From Ichthyophis bannanicus (taxonomy: Eukaryota > Chordata > Amphibia > Gymnophiona > Ichthyophiidae), in assembly GCA_033557465.1 (NCBI GenBank), contig CM066033.1, forward strand, positions 591,386,438-591,450,437: a stretch of DNA of 64,000 nt. Direction: 5' to 3'. Positions 63,582 through 64,000 of the stretch are shown piece by piece (the first letter of the stretch is position 1; the number at the start of each line of letters is the position of its first letter). Position numbers and translations under genes: made by a program. The notes under the pieces were generated by a model, which was not told where the DNA came from, searched no databases, and worked only from the letters and a program-made list of their open reading frames with translations.

Positions 63582-64000
63582 ATTACATTTTTCAGATAGG
63601 TTAGTGAGAGGAGGAAGGACAAAAGTGGTATTGCCAGACTCAAGGAGGAGGAAAGTGGAACTGCTTAACAAATATTTCTGTTCTGCGTTCACAGATGAAG
63701 AACCAGAAGCAAGACCTCAGACCACCCACAAACAGGAACAAAGGCGAGGGGCATCTCAAACAATTTTCAGAGGACTGTGTTCGTGAGGAACTAGCTAAAC
63801 TAAAAGTGGACAAAGCAATGGAACTGGATGGGATACATCTAAGAATACTGAAGGAACTTGGGGACATTCTAGCAGCTCCACTGACTGACCTTTTCTCTCT
63901 TTGGAGTAGGGGGTGGTGCCAGAGGATTGGAGAGAAGCACACGTGGTCCCTATACACAAAAGCGGAAGGATGTGATTGAAAACTACAGGCCAGTTAGTTT
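63582..64000 (+). pseudogene. CR1 ORF2 continuation (start of RT), runs off the window
   Basis: SDRLVRGGRTKVVLPDSRRR then VELLNKYFCSAFTDE (63595-63710), followed by REELAKLKVDKAMELDGIHL then RILKELGDILAAPLTDLFS (about 63785-63900), the RT entry block of CR1 (ELDGIH is the usual G-PDGIHP position). It ends WRE-type and NYRPVSL-like sequence at the right edge (63975-64000). It resumes the ORF2 broken at 56545 by DIRS E2. Frame changes at about 63710 and 63910. Confidence 0.85.

Overview
This window is vertebrate nuclear DNA, most likely from a repeat-rich amphibian (my best guess is a caecilian) or another non-mammalian tetrapod. The reason is its repeat mix: DIRS-like tyrosine-recombinase retrotransposons, CR1, L2-like, RTE/BovB-like and L1/Tx1-like LINEs, a Penelope-like element, CORE-type SINEs and hAT transposons, all diverged to different degrees. 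There are no operons, ribosome binding sites or other prokaryotic signals. The species call is inference; no identity search was possible.

The host gene. Two short exons on the minus strand, 46184-46272 and 22831-22884, have consensus splice sites and compatible phases. Joined, they read through a segment typical of CEBPZ (the NOC1/Mak21 family of ribosome-biogenesis proteins). Between them lies a 23.3 kb intron. No other exon was recognised, so the window appears to lie within CEBPZ introns.

Transposon layout. 1-6724: a gag-only DIRS scrap (A1) fused to a 5.7 kb DIRS copy (A2) that carries an L2-like 3' end in its gag. 7415-8467: an unidentified intact 350-residue ORF. 8613-14495: a 5'-truncated L1/Tx1-like LINE (+) holding a SINE and a Penelope-like element with a GIY-YIG domain. 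15950-21546: a second, degenerate DIRS family (D2) inserted in a LINE. 23847-27550: a third DIRS family (D3) holding an L2-like 3' end. 27579-27772: a small hAT foldback element. 28165-43640: an RTE/BovB-like LINE (-) split by a SINE and by two large same-family DIRS copies, B (29318-35060) and C (35160-43448). C is itself interrupted by a 2.55 kb hAT element with a perfect 8-bp target duplication. 43660-48700: an L2-like 3' end, a palindromic MITE candidate, the second exon, duplicated segments and simple repeats. 48727-54270: DIRS copy E1. 54430-64000: a CR1 LINE (+) split by a non-autonomous DIRS copy E2 (56546-63581), which contains an L2-like LINE.

How the parts work together. The DIRS copies, where complete, have the order gag, reverse transcriptase, RNase H, tyrosine recombinase. 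They have inverted terminal repeats and an internal region complementary to both outer ends, as expected for replication through a circular intermediate. All seven copies lie on the minus strand, the sense strand of the inferred host gene. Every transposon ORF examined carries stops, frameshifts, deletions or insertions, so the elements look inactive as they stand, although B, C and E2 are well preserved.
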